A stretch of 64,000 bases of DNA from JALYYC01 sp039922495. GTDB taxonomy: Bacteria > Chloroflexota > Dormibacteria > CF-121. The notes under the pieces are model-generated. The model saw only the letters and a program-made list of their open reading frames with translations, made no database searches and was not told the DNA's origin. Of this stretch, positions 63,543 to 64,000 are shown in pieces. Within the stretch, counting starts at the first letter, position 1. Each line of letters begins with the position of its first letter. Position numbers and translations under genes: made by a program. The stretch lies in the NCBI GenBank assembly GCA_039922495.1, contig JBDTEO010000011.1, forward strand, positions 1 to 64,000, written 5' to 3'.

Positions 63543-64000
63543 TCGCCGGGGTGCTGCTGGCGGCCGGGGATTCGCGCCGTTTTGGTCGCGTCAAGCAACT
63601 CGAATCCTGGGACGGAGAACCGCTGATGGCTCGAGCGGCGCGATCGTTTATCGACGCTGGGCTCGATCCGGTCGTGGTCGTCGTCCCGATGCTCCCGGCG
63701 GTCCGGGCCTCGCTGGCCGGCCTGCCGGTGTCGGTCGTCGAGAATCGCGACCCGGGCCGCGGCATCGGCCGCTCGATCGCCCTCGGCATCGGCGCCCTCC
63801 CGGAAGGGGCGCCGGCCGCGCTGGTCGGGGTGGCTGATCAGCCGTTCGTCGACGCGGCGGTCATCCGGCGTCTGTGTGCCGCCTTTATCCCGGGTCGCAT
63901 CGTGACGCCGCGCTACGGCGCCCACGGCGGCAATCCACGGATCTTCGATCGGCGTTTCTTTCCGGAGCTGGTGGCGCTCGGCGGCGACGTCGGCGGCCAG
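63539..64000 (+). CDS. MocA-like molybdenum cofactor nucleotidyltransferase (3' truncated)
   Basis: The first 154 codons of a GT-A-fold nucleotidyltransferase, cut by the window edge. The N-terminal AGVLLAAGDSRRFGRVKQL is the CTP/GTP-binding motif of the MobA/MocA family, and ALVGVADQPFVDAAVI is the metal-binding Asp region (DQP form typical of MocA rather than MobA). MocA adds CMP to molybdopterin for xanthine-oxidase-type enzymes such as CO dehydrogenase. GTG start coupled to the minicistron upstream. Confidence 0.85.
   Translation, partial: MIAGVLLAAGDSRRFGRVKQLESWDGEPLMARAARSFIDAGLDPVVVVVPMLPAVRASLAGLPVSVVENRDPGRGIGRSIALGIGALPEGAPAALVGVADQPFVDAAVIRRLCAAFIPGRIVTPRYGAHGGNPRIFDRRFFPELVALGGDVGGQ

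Noticed and set aside
1..64000. CRISPR arrays, insertion sequences, prophage or rRNA/tRNA genes
   Set aside because: No regularly spaced repeats, transposase or integrase domains, terminal inverted repeats or RNA gene signatures were seen while reading the window.

Overview
This is a GC-rich (roughly two-thirds G+C by eye), gene-dense bacterial chromosome segment. I see no rRNA, tRNA, CRISPR array, insertion sequence or prophage. The gene content (Mca/LmbE-type deacetylases, an Rv2578c-like radical SAM protein under a LexA box, LigD, CcsB, an Eis-like acetyltransferase, a Liv transporter) together with many apparently leaderless starts (a TAnnnT -10 box 6-9 nt before ATG/GTG) suggests a Terrabacteria-type soil lineage such as Chloroflexota/Dormibacterota or a deep actinobacterial relative. 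No marker gene allows a firmer placement.

Layout. 1-8.8 kb: end of a LuxR-type response regulator, fumarase, MOSC protein, amidohydrolase, MFS transporter, LmbE deacetylase back to back with a Nudix hydrolase, a tiny lysine-rich peptide gene, an MBL-fold exonuclease-like protein and a LexA-boxed radical SAM gene. 8.9-15.1 kb: a 53-aa Arg-rich protein, etfB-etfA, an Mca-like amidase, Sir2, and two aminotransferases. 15.2-20.2 kb: a complete livKHMGF branched-chain-type ABC transporter with its own promoter. 20.2-25.8 kb: a double cupin divergent from an operon of aldo/keto reductase, ornithine-cyclodeaminase-like protein, threonine-dehydratase-like protein, SDR and acyl-CoA dehydrogenase. 26.0-26.9 kb: a toxin-antitoxin module.

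27.1-39.1 kb is the most interesting stretch: RidA-like protein, crotonase, LLM flavoprotein, a two-domain 2-aminobenzoyl-CoA monooxygenase/reductase-like protein, a PaaK-like CoA ligase, tryptophan 2,3-dioxygenase, kynureninase, a KynB-type cyclase-fold hydrolase and a split ThDP decarboxylase. Together with the SDR and acyl-CoA dehydrogenase just upstream, these spell out a path tryptophan -> N-formylkynurenine -> kynurenine -> anthranilate -> anthraniloyl-CoA -> dearomatised, deaminated and opened ring -> beta-oxidation. The neighbouring ETF could take the acyl-CoA dehydrogenase electrons.

39.2-49.2 kb: cystathionine beta-synthase and gamma-lyase/synthase, IspH, an AAA ATPase with a winged-helix front end, small unknowns with a long structured leader, MazG and a PE-LIG-POL LigD. 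49.3-57.2 kb: M20 hydrolase, then a tightly overlapping operon of a CBS protein, a CBS-GltD-ferredoxin fusion, CcsB, TldD and TldE. 57.2-64 kb: PHP phosphoesterase, quinone oxidoreductase, Bax-inhibitor-1 family protein, DUF3048 lipoprotein, aldehyde dehydrogenase and the start of a MocA-like nucleotidyltransferase preceded by a 9-codon minicistron.
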